A stretch of DNA of 64,000 nt from Fictibacillus nanhaiensis (GTDB lineage: Bacteria > Bacillota > Bacilli > Bacillales > Fictibacillaceae): NCBI RefSeq assembly GCF_023715445.1, contig NZ_JAMBOD010000001.1:1478718-1542717 (forward strand), written 5' to 3'. This document shows positions 45,998 to 53,975 of the stretch, one piece after another. Numbering within the stretch: position 1 is the first letter of the stretch; every line of letters begins with the position of its first letter. The translations under genes and the position numbers were made by a program. Below the pieces are notes generated by a model. The model was not told where the DNA came from. It saw only the letters and a program-made list of their open reading frames with translations, and did not search any database.

Positions 45998-46250
45998 CGC
46001 CCCTTTAATTTTTCTCTAAATCTTATATCGGATTGTTCAAATAATTGTTGAGGAAGTAGGGTAAAAGAAAAACAACAGAAATTTTATTAAAATTCTATGA
46101 AACTACTCTACTAATCAGTTTTTTATTGTAAAATAGTTGATGTTGAAGAAGATTAATGAAATAAAAATAACAATAAATGACTTTCTACTTAAAATATAAA
46201 AATTAACCTACTAAAAAATAAAATCCTAAAATAATTCTAACGAGAGGATA

Positions 46251-48170
46251 ATGGCAGTAATGAAAGACCATCAAAAAAAACATCAAAAGAATCGCAACCG
46301 GTCTACTAAGAAACAGAGAACAGCCATTGAACAACCTCTGAAAAATAGGTACATAACAGGCCTTGATGGATTGCGGGCCATTGCTGTTCTTGCTGTTATT
46401 GCCTATCACTTAAACTTTGATTGGGCAGCTGGAGGCTTACTTGGGGTAACCGTCTTTTTTGTATTATCTGGTTACCTGATTACAGATCTATTAATTGCGG
46501 AATTTGTCACTACCGGTCGGATAAATTTTAAAAACTTTTGGATACGGAGAGCTCGCAGGCTCCTGCCAGCTATGTTTACGATGCTCCTTGTAGTCATCAC
46601 GTGGGTTACGATCTTTGAGCAGTCCATGTTAGATCGACTAGAGGAAGATACAGTTGCTGCTATTCTTTATGTCAGTAACTGGTGGTACATCTTCCAGGAC
46701 CTTTCATATTTTGAGAGTTTCGGGCCTCCTTCCCTTCTGACGCACTTTTGGTCGTTAGCGGTGGAGGAACAATTTTATATTCTATGGCCGCTCCTGATCG
46801 TTTTAATGTTAAAACTTAAAGTAAAAGAAGGATCGCTGTTCTCTATTATTCTCCTAGGTGCTATCGCTTCAGCTGCTGCGATGACCATGTTGTATGAACC
46901 AGGGACAGATCCAAGCCGGGTTTATTACGGAACAGATACCCGCGTATTTTCATTATTACTTGGAGCAAGTCTGGCTGTCATCTGGCCGAGCCGAAAACTA
47001 TCAACCAGCTTACCTCCTGAAATTCGCTGGAAACTAGACTTTGTAGGACTGTTCACGCTAGCTTTCATCTTCTATATGTTCTGGAGTACGGATCAGTATC
47101 AAGACTTTCTTTATCAAGGCGGTATGGTAGCGATGTCAGTTGCCTCGATGCTGGTTGTTGCAGTTATCGTGCATCCATCAAGCAAGCTGAATACTGTGTT
47201 AAGCTTCAAACCGTTACGCTGGATTGGTGTTCGTTCATACGGAATCTATTTGTGGCACTTTCCGGTTATCGTTCTAACAAGTCCTCAATGGGGAGCAGAT
47301 GCGCCAAGTCTAGTGCGTACATCGTTACAGCTGTTCTTAATTCTGACTTTAGCGAGCCTTTCGTGGACATTTATCGAAAACCCGATTCGAAAAGGGGCTT
47401 TAACAAGATTCTGGAGAGTAGTTAAACACGGCGAATGGAGACGTGAAAAATCGTTTATTGGACGCTTTGTCACAACAGCAAGTATCCTGTGCGTTTTTCT
47501 TGCCATTTCCACCATTGGACTCACAACAACATCCGTTGCGCTTAGTAAAGACAACGTGATTAATGCGATCCAAGAAAAGGTCGGTAAAGAAGATGAACCG
47601 CCTACAGAGAATAAGATAAATAAACCAGATTCTAAACCTGAAACACCAAAAGTAGAGGAAAAACCGAAAGAGGAAACACCTCCAATTGAAGATCCACCCG
47701 TTACGGAAAACAAGTCTGTCACTGTGATTGGCGATTCCGTAATGATTGATGTTACACCGCACCTTGAAGAAGCGTTTGAAAAAGTGGACGTTGATGCAAA
47801 AATCGGCCGGCAATTTAGGGAAGCTGAAGAGATTGTGCAGCAAAAGAAAAGCAGTGGGGATTTGGGGGAAATCGTAATTATCGAACTCGGAGCCAATGGT
47901 CCCCTATCTGATAAAAAGATGGCTGGACTAATTGAGCAAATCGGAAAAGAGCGTGATGTTTACATGATAACAACACGTGTACCAAAACCGTGGCAGCAGG
48001 AAGTAAATGAATCGATAAAAAATGTTCCGGAAAATTATAAGAACGTAAAAGTGGTAGATTGGTACTCATTTAGTGAATCTCACCTCGAGTATATCGGAAA
48101 CGATGGTGTACACCTTACGTTAACGGGTGCAAAGGCTTATGCTAAATATCTAATCAACCATATTGAATAA
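46251..48170 (+). CDS. OatA-like peptidoglycan/polysaccharide O-acetyltransferase
   Basis: 639 residues. Acyltransferase-3 domain with about eleven membrane helices (GLDGLRAIAVLAVIAYHLNF with catalytic His, TVFFVLSGYLITDLLI, RRARRLLPA, SLAVEEQFYILWPLL) at about 35-410; a Pro/Glu/Lys-rich linker near 445-485; a C-terminal extracellular SGNH domain with GDSV and DGVHLT holding Ser and the Asp/His pair. Members O-acetylate cell-wall MurNAc, giving lysozyme resistance. SGNH block II is ELGANGP, as in OatA. Own terminator; part of the plus-strand block inserted between hag and flaG. Confidence 0.9.
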   Translation: MAVMKDHQKKHQKNRNRSTKKQRTAIEQPLKNRYITGLDGLRAIAVLAVIAYHLNFDWAAGGLLGVTVFFVLSGYLITDLLIAEFVTTGRINFKNFWIRRARRLLPAMFTMLLVVITWVTIFEQSMLDRLEEDTVAAILYVSNWWYIFQDLSYFESFGPPSLLTHFWSLAVEEQFYILWPLLIVLMLKLKVKEGSLFSIILLGAIASAAAMTMLYEPGTDPSRVYYGTDTRVFSLLLGASLAVIWPSRKLSTSLPPEIRWKLDFVGLFTLAFIFYMFWSTDQYQDFLYQGGMVAMSVASMLVVAVIVHPSSKLNTVLSFKPLRWIGVRSYGIYLWHFPVIVLTSPQWGADAPSLVRTSLQLFLILTLASLSWTFIENPIRKGALTRFWRVVKHGEWRREKSFIGRFVTTASILCVFLAISTIGLTTTSVALSKDNVINAIQEKVGKEDEPPTENKINKPDSKPETPKVEEKPKEETPPIEDPPVTENKSVTVIGDSVMIDVTPHLEEAFEKVDVDAKIGRQFREAEEIVQQKKSSGDLGEIVIIELGANGPLSDKKMAGLIEQIGKERDVYMITTRVPKPWQQEVNESIKNVPENYKNVKVVDWYSFSESHLEYIGNDGVHLTLTGAKAYAKYLINHIE

Positions 48171-48174
48171 ATGG

Positions 48175-48213
48175 AAAAGGCCAATCACAAATTGTATAAG
48201 TGCTTGGCTTTTC
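48175..48213 (+). terminator. Terminator of the OatA-like gene
   Basis: AAAAGGCCAATCAC / GTGCTTGGCTTTT stem with one mismatch and a T-run. Confidence 0.8.
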
Positions 48214-48222
48214 TATTCTTCT

Positions 48223-48474
48223 TTATCTCCATCCATCAATTAGAGGGTTTTCTTTTCCGTTCGGTGCAGGAAATTCAACTCTTGGCAGGTCTTTTAAATA
48301 TTGAGTCAATTCAGGTAAATAGTAAGCAGCGATAGTAACCTCATATTTTAGTTGACCAAGAGTCGCTTCTGCAGAGGTAATCACCAGTTCATCTTGTCCT
48401 GAAAATGTGATAGCTTCTATGACGGTTACTCGTTTGAAATCTAATTGGTGGTGATTTAACAATTGGAAACCCAT
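48223..48474 (-). CDS. Uncertain small hypothetical protein
   Basis: 83 residues (MGFQLLNHHQLDFKRVTVIE ... FPAPNGKENPLIDGW) in an open minus-strand frame between a plus-strand terminator and a truncated plus-strand gene. No ribosome site before the ATG and an in-frame stop three codons upstream. The composition is protein-like, so it could be a 5'-truncated gene fragment; I do not recognise it. Confidence 0.3.
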   Translation of the reverse strand: MGFQLLNHHQLDFKRVTVIEAITFSGQDELVITSAEATLGQLKYEVTIAAYYLPELTQYLKDLPRVEFPAPNGKENPLIDGWR

Positions 48475-49046
48475 TCGAATTCAGAAATGACAGTGATCAT
48501 TATCAAAAATTCGAAATCGATGGCCCTATATATGTAGATGGAGACCTGGAAATTATAAGAGCAAACGTGAAATTCAACTCTACCATCTATGTAACAAGAA
48601 AAACCACAATACGTTTTTCTAGGATAGAAGGACTGCAAGATGATGGAACAGAATCCTCGCTTGTCGTTTTTGGAAAAGATGCAATCGAAATTTCAAATAT
48701 GAACGTTTATGGCGATGAACCGAATATCATCCTAGGTTTTGTCTATTCTGAAGAATTAATGGAGATTTTCGGCGTAGCATCAAACATAGAAATTCAAGGA
48801 GGTATCTTTGGAAGAAAAGTAGTATTGAACGCAACAAAAGGTTCAGTTAGCCGTGGAAATCCGATCTATTGGGGACAGCTCCTCATAGGATATGAAGAAG
48901 ATTACGCCGAAAATCAGCATAACATCTCTCCATCTGAATCCAGACTGAGAGTGATTTATAATCCTAATCTCATTAAGAATCCGCCAGATGGACTTCCTAT
49001 TGTAAAAGATTTAGCAGTGTCGGTTGTGAAGCGTGAAATACAATAA
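48443..49046 (+). pseudogene. 5'-truncated beta-solenoid/bactofilin-like gene
   Basis: The frame is open from about 48443, reading GGDLTIGNPFEF, EIDGPIYVDGDLEI, TIRFSRIEGLQDDGTESSLV, GVASNIEIQGGIFGRKVVLN and VIYNPNLIKNPPDGLPIV to a stop at 49046. These are right-handed beta-solenoid style repeats, like cell-surface or pilus-locus proteins of Bacilli. The first ATG (48567) lies inside the conserved region and has no ribosome site, so the N-terminus is lost. A terminator follows directly. Confidence 0.6.
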
Positions 49047-49058
49047 AGCAATAACATC

Positions 49059-49090
49059 AAGTCTTTCCTAACTTCGGAAAGACTTTTTAT
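49059..49090 (+). terminator. Terminator after the truncated solenoid gene
   Basis: AAGTCTTTCC / GGAAAGACTT stem, 7-nt loop, five Ts. Confidence 0.85.
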
Positions 49091-49395
49091 ATCGACAAGA
49101 ATAAGAATAGCTGCCACGCAACGACAACAAAATAAATAATCAGTACAGGGACACTCAACCTTTTAACATTTTTATGGACGGGAATGAATCCAAACCAAAT
49201 GACAACAATGGAGAAAATGAACTTTAAAATTAAAAACATGGCAGGATGATAAGCATATAGAGCATTCATTAAAGGATTGAGTTCTCTTGCTCCATTTATC
49301 AATAAAAAATGTGTGACAATCGCATCCACCATATTTAAAATACCTAATCCCATGCAGATCCAAAAATGAGGCTGGATTTGATACGGTGTTTTCAT
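49087..49395 (-). CDS. DUF5658-like small membrane protein
   Basis: 102 residues with three transmembrane helices. ILNMVDAIVTHFLLINGARE then LNPLMNALY is the DUF5658 hallmark (D-x-x-x-T...E-x-N-P). GGAGAGGAGG before the ATG. Function unknown. It lies in the block inserted between hag and flaG. Confidence 0.75.
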   Translation of the reverse strand: MKTPYQIQPHFWICMGLGILNMVDAIVTHFLLINGARELNPLMNALYAYHPAMFLILKFIFSIVVIWFGFIPVHKNVKRLSVPVLIIYFVVVAWQLFLFLSI

Positions 49396-49550
49396 GGTAT
49401 GCCTCCTCTCCTATTAGGAGTATATCCAAATGATGCTTGTTAGTATGTGTGATTTTGTAGTAAAAAGTCTTTTTATGAGTGAATGAACCAATGAAAATGT
49501 GCTACAATTATTACGAACATATATTCTTGTAGAGGAGGTTTGAAATAAGC

Positions 49551-50309
49551 ATGGAATCCTCTTTAGTAAAACAATTAAATACTCTGTTACCTTCCCATGT
49601 AATAGCTATGTTAATCGGAAAATTATTGGGAGATGGCAACTTAACAATTGAGAAAAACAAACGTCCAAGATTGCGGTTTTCTCATAAAGTACAAGATAAA
49701 GAGTGGTGTCAGCATTCTCGTGATCAATTAGCACCATTTCTTTCTTTTCCTTCCATAAAATATAGAAAAGTTAACGATATTCGAGTAACCAATGGATTTA
49801 CGGAAATCTATTATGCTCAATCTCATACACATAAAGCGTTAGATTTATTAAAACAACTCTGGTATCCCTCAGGTGTTAAAACCATTCCTTTTCACCTCTT
49901 ACAAACTAATTTCACAAGACAATCTTTAGCCTGGTGGTTTATGGATGACGGCCATTTAAAAATAGAAAACGATCAACCCACTAAAATTATCCTCTCAACT
50001 GAATCATTTAACACCAGTGAAATTAAGAATTTATCCCTGCTTTTAAAAGGTAAATTCCAGTTAGAATTGAAGGCAGATAATGCCAACCGATTAATAATTT
50101 ATAACAAAATGCAGATTTACTACTTCTTAAGGTTAGTACAACCCTACCTCGTCCATTGTATGTATAGAAAAACGCTACAAAAAAGTTCAATAACCAAAAT
50201 AACTGCCCCTAAGAGAACCACAATCTACCTTCCTATTAACCTAACTTTTCCTACTAAGCAAATTCATGAAGCTTTATTTTCACTAAAAGATAAGATTGAT
50301 ATTGTGTGA
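49551..50309 (+). CDS. Free-standing LAGLIDADG homing endonuclease
   Basis: 252 residues. Two LAGLIDADG helices are visible: LIGKLLGDGNLTIEKNKRPR at about 21 and LAWWFMDDGHLKIEN at about 124, each ending with the acidic residue that binds metal. Single-chain size. GAGGAGG lies 12 nt before the ATG and TGCTACAAT (49500-49508) is a possible extended -10. It is not inside an intron: it faces the 3' end of the intron-bearing hag gene from about 650 bp away on the opposite strand. It may cut intronless flagellin alleles and so spread the hag introns together with their flank, or be a maturase; both are inference. Confidence 0.85.
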   Translation: MESSLVKQLNTLLPSHVIAMLIGKLLGDGNLTIEKNKRPRLRFSHKVQDKEWCQHSRDQLAPFLSFPSIKYRKVNDIRVTNGFTEIYYAQSHTHKALDLLKQLWYPSGVKTIPFHLLQTNFTRQSLAWWFMDDGHLKIENDQPTKIILSTESFNTSEIKNLSLLLKGKFQLELKADNANRLIIYNKMQIYYFLRLVQPYLVHCMYRKTLQKSSITKITAPKRTTIYLPINLTFPTKQIHEALFSLKDKIDIV

Positions 50310-50520
50310 TGATACAAAGTATATTGATTTGTATTTAGGAATATTAAATGACCTAGCACTGAAGAAACACAATAATTTTAGTTATCAGGTGACCCTGCTA
50401 GAAAATCATTTGTCTGATTTACAGAAATGCCGAACTATCACCGGGTTAAAACTGAGTGAGATTGTTCATTGGTGTTTATTAACTAAAAAAGACCCTGATA
50501 AAGGTCTTATAAAAGTTTAA
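50296..50520 (+). CDS. Uncertain small ORF overlapping the endonuclease gene
   Basis: 74 residues from TTG 50296, overlapping the endonuclease 3' end by 14 nt: MILCDDTKYIDLYLGILNDL ... KDPDKGLIKV. No strong ribosome site but the overlap would allow coupling. Helical and protein-like, without a recognised domain. It could be a second small component of the same mobile unit or chance. Confidence 0.35.
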   Translation: MILCDDTKYIDLYLGILNDLALKKHNNFSYQVTLLENHLSDLQKCRTITGLKLSEIVHWCLLTKKDPDKGLIKV

Positions 50521-50582
50521 GATCAATTTATTGCCTAGAGCTTTGGATTTCAATGATTTTTCAAAACTGCTAAATGCAGATA

Positions 50583-50894
50583 TCAATTTTTTATATAGAT
50601 ATTTATCAAATATTTTATTGATTTTCTTATTTTTTCAGTCGGTTCATAGAGTTTATTTATCTCTTTATTTTGGTTATAAACATTAATAATTGGTTCATAG
50701 CCCATTGATTCTAATCTTTCAAATTCATGCTCAACAATGGCAACACATTTATTAACATCTGTTATCCCCTCATAAACAACGTTAGTTTTTGGACTATTAA
50801 GAGGTGGCATTCTATTGTCTATTTCTTGTATTTCAATTCTCAACAAGTTATTTAAAGTTGCAAATAAATTCACTAATTTTGTGTGTAGTAACAT
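50583..50894 (-). CDS. Hypothetical protein downstream of hag
   Basis: 103 residues from ATG 50894, with AGAAGGG 5 nt upstream; longer starts run back into the hag terminator. Helical (MLLHTKLVNLFATLNNLLRI, NKCVAIVEHEFERLESMGYE, LYEPTEKIRKSIKYLINI). Not recognised. It starts 25 nt after the hag terminator, so it could be expressed by read-through from hag, which would suit a flagella-related role, but there is no direct evidence. Confidence 0.6.
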   Translation of the reverse strand: MLLHTKLVNLFATLNNLLRIEIQEIDNRMPPLNSPKTNVVYEGITDVNKCVAIVEHEFERLESMGYEPIINVYNQNKEINKLYEPTEKIRKSIKYLINIYIKN

Positions 50895-50918
50895 TTTATC
50901 CCTTCTTTCTAGAAAGTC

Positions 50919-50950
50919 AAAAAGAGACTCTAGCAAACTAGAGCCTCTTT
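50919..50950 (-). terminator. hag: Terminator of the hag transcript
   Basis: Minus-strand AAGAGGCTCTAG / CTAGAGTCTCTT stem (one wobble) with a TTTG loop and a T-run. It lies after the third flagellin exon and no terminator is seen between it and the hag start, so both introns and all three exons lie in one transcript. Confidence 0.88.
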
Positions 50951-50961
50951 CTATCAAACTA

Positions 50962-52503
50962 TTAACGAAGAAGTTGAAGAACTCCTTGTGGTTGTTGGTT
51001 GGCTTGCTTTGCCGCTGCGTCTTTCAACTGCAGAACAGACTATATCTTCACCCTTACATTTAAGGGGCTGGGCACTTCGAACGGTTGTTACCGCCCTACG
51101 GAGTTCATTGTCATAGCAGTTGCCTTAGACAGTATCTCCTAGTCGTTGAACGTTCTCCAGAGTTTCCTCTTAGGAGCTTCGCTGCTGATTATCCAATCCT
51201 CTTATTTTTCAACCCTTCACGCTCACCGTTTCCAGTCCCGTTGTGGGATAAAAGGCTCTAAGGAAGTTCCAGCAATTCACCCAGTGGTACTCTAACTCGT
51301 TACCAAGTTAGACGCCCTTCTCATCATTACCTTAAGAGTTGTAAAACTCCTTGAGGTGTTTGTTGAGATTGAGCCAACATTGCTTGTGCTGCTTGAGAAA
51401 GAATAGAATTCTTTGTTTGGTTCATCATTTCTTTCGCCATCGTGCGAACATTTACTTTCATAAATGACCAGACTATATCTTCACCCTCTAGTATTCTAGT
51501 AGGGGTCGGGCACTTCGGATTCACAATACTGATGTACATTGTTTCACCTACGGATTTCATCACCATAGCTTAAGCCTTAGATGGTCTATCCTAGTCGTTG
51601 AACCTTCTCCACTTTTTCAAGAAAGGAGCTTGGCTGCTGATTACCCAATCTTTTCTTTTTTCAAGCCTTCACGCTTGTCGTTTCCAACTACGTTGTGGCA
51701 AGAAAAGCTCTAAGGGTTTTCCAGCAATTCACCCGATAATAATCACTAGCCGTTACCAGCCAGGACGACTGTGCTTGTCACTGCTGTTAAGCAGCTAAAG
51801 CATAATCTACGTCACGGATACGAGATTCCGCTGCAGTTAGGTTTTCGGAAGATGTGTTCAAGTTATTGATAGTATGCTCTAAACGATTTTGGGTAGCACC
51901 TAATGCAGAACGAACAGTAGAAACCTTCGCTATTGCAGTATCTAATGCGCCTATTGCAGTTTGTGATTTAGTTTTATCTAATAAGTCTCCAACCCCACCT
52001 GTAATTGTTGCAGCATCCATGTCTTCAAAAGTATATGTGATTTTTTGTGCAGCATTTGGTCCTACTTGGAAATCTACTGCCGTTGTAGTTCCATCCCAAA
52101 GTTTTTGTTTATTAAATTCCGTATCATCAGAAATTCTAGTGATTTCCGTAGCTAATGCTTGGTACTCTTTATCCAGAGCAGCACGATCTTCAGCTATATT
52201 CGTATCATTCGAAGATTGAACAGCAAGTTCACGCATACGCTGAAGAATTGAATGCGTTTCATTTAGTGCTCCCTCAGCTGTTTGAAGCATTGAAATACCA
52301 TCTTGAGCATTCTTTGAACCCATTTCAAGTCCACGTATTTGTCCACGCATTTTTTCAGAGATTGCTAGACCAGCCGCATCATCTCCAGCTTTATTGATAC
52401 GAAGACCTGAAGATAATTTCTCCATAGAACTTGATTGTGCATTGTTTGCAGTATTCAACTGACGGTGCGTGTTAAGCGCCGCGATATTGTGGTTAATTCT
52501 CAT
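50962..52503 (-). CDS. hag: Flagellin, split by two group I introns
   Basis: Proposed exons: 52503-51805 (233 codons, MRINHNIAALNTHRQLNTAN to AESRIRDVD), 51440-51372 (23 codons, MAKEMMNQTKNSILSQ to AMLA) and 51006-50962 (QANQQPQGVLQLLR and stop). The joined product has 270 residues with the normal D0/D1 N- and C-terminal helices and a short D1/D2-poor middle. If only the first intron is removed, exon 2 reads on to QSQQTPQGVLQLLR and a stop at 51327, also 270 residues. If neither is removed, the frame stops after RDVDYALAA. AAGGAGG precedes the ATG. A sigma-D promoter and CsrA sites lie upstream. Splice sites are inferred from frame, flagellin consensus, exon-end U and intron-end G. Confidence 0.85.
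51007..51371 (-). ncRNA. Group I intron B in hag (365 nt, boundaries inferred)
   Basis: Conserved group I elements on the minus strand: P (GAATTGCTGGAA, 51266-51277), Q (AATCAGCAGCGAAGC, about 51173-51190), R (GTTCAACGACTAGGAG, 51136-51151) and S (AAGATATAGTC, 51038-51048). A CTGC/GCAG hairpin fits P9, followed by 8 nt ending in G before CAAGCC, the same spacing as intron A. The 5' end is placed after GCT of AMLA; the guide triplet GGC could pair with it through a terminal G-U. Only three pairs, so the 5' site is less certain. The first 45 nt of this intron encode a complete alternative flagellin tail and stop. Confidence 0.75.
51441..51804 (-). ncRNA. Group I intron A in hag (364 nt)
   Basis: P (GAATTGCTGGAAA, 51718-51730), Q (AATCAGCAGCCAAGC, about 51625-51642), R (GTTCAACGACTAGGATAG, 51586-51603) and S (AAGATATAGTC, 51471-51481) are clear on the minus strand, with a P9 hairpin CATTTA/TAAATG. 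Removal joins ...RDVD to MAKEMM..., restoring the flagellin consensus; the exon ends in U and the intron in G. Sliding both sites by one codon (51801-51438, giving RDVDYAKEMM) is an equally long alternative. No ORF inside. About three-quarters identical to intron B through the core. Confidence 0.88.
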
Positions 52504-52511
52504 TTTAATTT

Positions 52512-52545
52512 CCTCCTTGAATGTGTTCCTCCCACGTCCTTGTGG
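52512..52545 (-). promoter_or_regulatory. CsrA-binding sites in the hag leader
   Basis: On the minus strand CCACAAGGACGTGG (52532-52545) is a hairpin presenting AAGGA in its loop, the ideal CsrA site; a second GGA site is the Shine-Dalgarno AAGGAGG (52512-52518). This two-site arrangement matches the B. subtilis hag leader, where CsrA blocks translation until FliW sequesters it. Confidence 0.8.
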
Positions 52546-52614
52546 TTGGATTCTTTATTGAAACTCGCCTTACTTTTACGGCCGTTAAAAGTACTGCTTG
52601 TTTCTACATTATTA

Positions 52615-52641
52615 ATATCGGAAAAAAAAGAAACTTGTTTA
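52615..52641 (-). promoter_or_regulatory. Sigma-D promoter of hag
   Basis: TAAA (52638-52641), 15-nt spacer, TCCGATAT (52615-52622) on the minus strand; the consensus is TAAA-N15-GCCGATAT. It overlaps the region around the csrA stop codon. Confidence 0.88.
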
Positions 52642-52648
52642 ACTAGAT

Positions 52649-52876
52649 TTAAATCTTTTTTAATTTTTTTAATTGTTGAAAGACATTTATCGAAGTATCG
52701 GAAGCTTTATTATTTTCTTGTTGAATAGCTAGAAACACTTCTTTACGATGTATTTCTATGTTTTTAGGTGCAGAAATTCCCAACTTTACTTGTTCTCCAT
52801 CAATAGACAACACAGTTAGTTCAATATCATCACCAATTTTAATGGCTTCTTGTAATTTGCGGGTTAATACTAACAT
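52649..52876 (-). CDS. csrA: Carbon storage regulator CsrA
   Basis: 75 residues: [20 protein letters not shown] and the RNA-binding [19 protein letters not shown] region are intact. The homodimer binds the hag leader and blocks translation; FliW antagonises it. Starts 2 nt after the fliW stop, so the pair is cotranscribed. Confidence 0.97.
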   Translation of the reverse strand: MLVLTRKLQEAIKIGDDIELTVLSIDGEQVKLGISAPKNIEIHRKEVFLAIQQENNKASDTSINVFQQLKKLKKI

Positions 52877-52878
52877 GC

Positions 52879-53322
52879 TTAACCCTCCTGCCCTAATAGA
52901 CTAGATTCTGAAAGTTCATGTCTTGTTTTATATCGGTTATCTGTTAATACCACTTGTTTTGCAAGGTTTTCATTCACATTAATTACGACTGGAGCTTGTA
53001 AATTTGCAGTGGACTTATCTAAAGGTTCTTGAATAGTTAAGATAACTTGAACCAGCACATCTGATTCCTCTTTGATCTTTAATTGTTCTTGAACGGATTC
53101 TGGTAATTCAAAATCATATTTCTTAAAGAAAAGAAATGGATTTGTTGTGAAAAATGCGAGGTCCTTTGTGAAAACAGATTGTAGTGTTGAAAAAGGGGTC
53201 CCTTCCATCGGAAGAAGGATAAACTGTTTTTCATCTTCAAATCCCGGCAATCCATGTGCAAAATGTAAAATATCCGATTCGTTAATTTCAATTGTTTCTT
53301 CAAACTTTGTATAAAGTATCAT
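52879..53322 (-). CDS. fliW: Flagellar assembly factor FliW
   Basis: 147 residues from ATG 53322 (AAAGGATGG upstream). Family features: [17 protein letters not shown] near the start and [20 protein letters not shown] near the C-terminus. FliW binds either flagellin or CsrA; when flagellin is secreted FliW frees hag translation by sequestering CsrA. Confidence 0.95.
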   Translation of the reverse strand: MILYTKFEETIEINESDILHFAHGLPGFEDEKQFILLPMEGTPFSTLQSVFTKDLAFFTTNPFLFFKKYDFELPESVQEQLKIKEESDVLVQVILTIQEPLDKSTANLQAPVVINVNENLAKQVVLTDNRYKTRHELSESSLLGQEG

Positions 53323-53357
53323 AGCCGCCATCCTTTACTTTTTTCATCAACATGTAA

Positions 53358-53909
53358 TTAAACGAAATCAATCAATAGTGAAGGTTTTTGAATTAGATCA
53401 ATATTTACCGATCCAGGTGTATACTGATGGACAGGTTTATTAACTTTAATATCTATTTCCGGTTTATGCGTGTGCCAATTTAGTTTCACGATACTTGGCT
53501 GATAGTTTATTTTTACACTGTTAGCCGAGGGTATGAAACCAATATTAAATTCATAGATTGGACTTCCACTGTTTATTTTCGCATGTTCCGGAATCGGATT
53601 ACCCCCGTTTTCGATCTTCATGAGGTCATCCCCTTCTTGAGCCATTCTGGCAAGTCCTGTTAGCCAATCCTCGTACCCTTGTTGTGCAAATTCTTCTATT
53701 CTACGAGAAATATGTTTCAAATCCATATCTGCCCAAGCTTCGGTTTGATCGATCGTTAGTTGTGAAGGGGTACGGTCAATTTGCAACTCTGCCTTCGGTT
53801 GCTTAATCATTAAGTCTGCGGGTTGCTGTTGAATTTCTTGTACTGGTTTATAAATTGTTAATCCAATTTTAGCAGAAATTGATTCCAATCTAATTTGAGG
53901 AACGTTCAT
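53358..53909 (-). CDS. yviE: YviE-like (DUF6470) flagellar-operon protein
   Basis: 183 residues, beginning MNVPQIRLESISAKIGLTIY with a repeated PA-x-L-x-I/x-I-D pattern (KQPKAELQIDRTPSQLTIDQ), which is characteristic of YviE. Role unknown; always between flgL and fliW in Bacilli. AGGAGGGCATCTC before the ATG. Confidence 0.9.
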   Translation of the reverse strand: MNVPQIRLESISAKIGLTIYKPVQEIQQQPADLMIKQPKAELQIDRTPSQLTIDQTEAWADMDLKHISRRIEEFAQQGYEDWLTGLARMAQEGDDLMKIENGGNPIPEHAKINSGSPIYEFNIGFIPSANSVKINYQPSIVKLNWHTHKPEIDIKVNKPVHQYTPGSVNIDLIQKPSLLIDFV

Positions 53910-53975
53910 GAGATGCCCTCCTAAAAAAGTGTCTATTGCAAGAAAAGAGCTATCACGAGGATAGCTCTCTTAGAT

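Noticed and set aside
47285..47896. 203-residue minus-strand open frame within the OatA-like gene
   Set aside because: Fully antisense to a well-supported gene, Ser-rich low-complexity composition, no ribosome site.
50962..51006. Third flagellin exon as the end of a second tandem hag gene
   Set aside because: Not fully excluded, but no other flagellin coding sequence remains, a group I core directly precedes it with A-like P9 spacing, the phase fits exon 2, and one terminator follows it.
51327..51566. A separate small gene of 79 codons covering the flagellin C-terminus
   Set aside because: Its first half is intron A (S element, P9) and has no ribosome site; only the part from 51440 down is flagellin exon.
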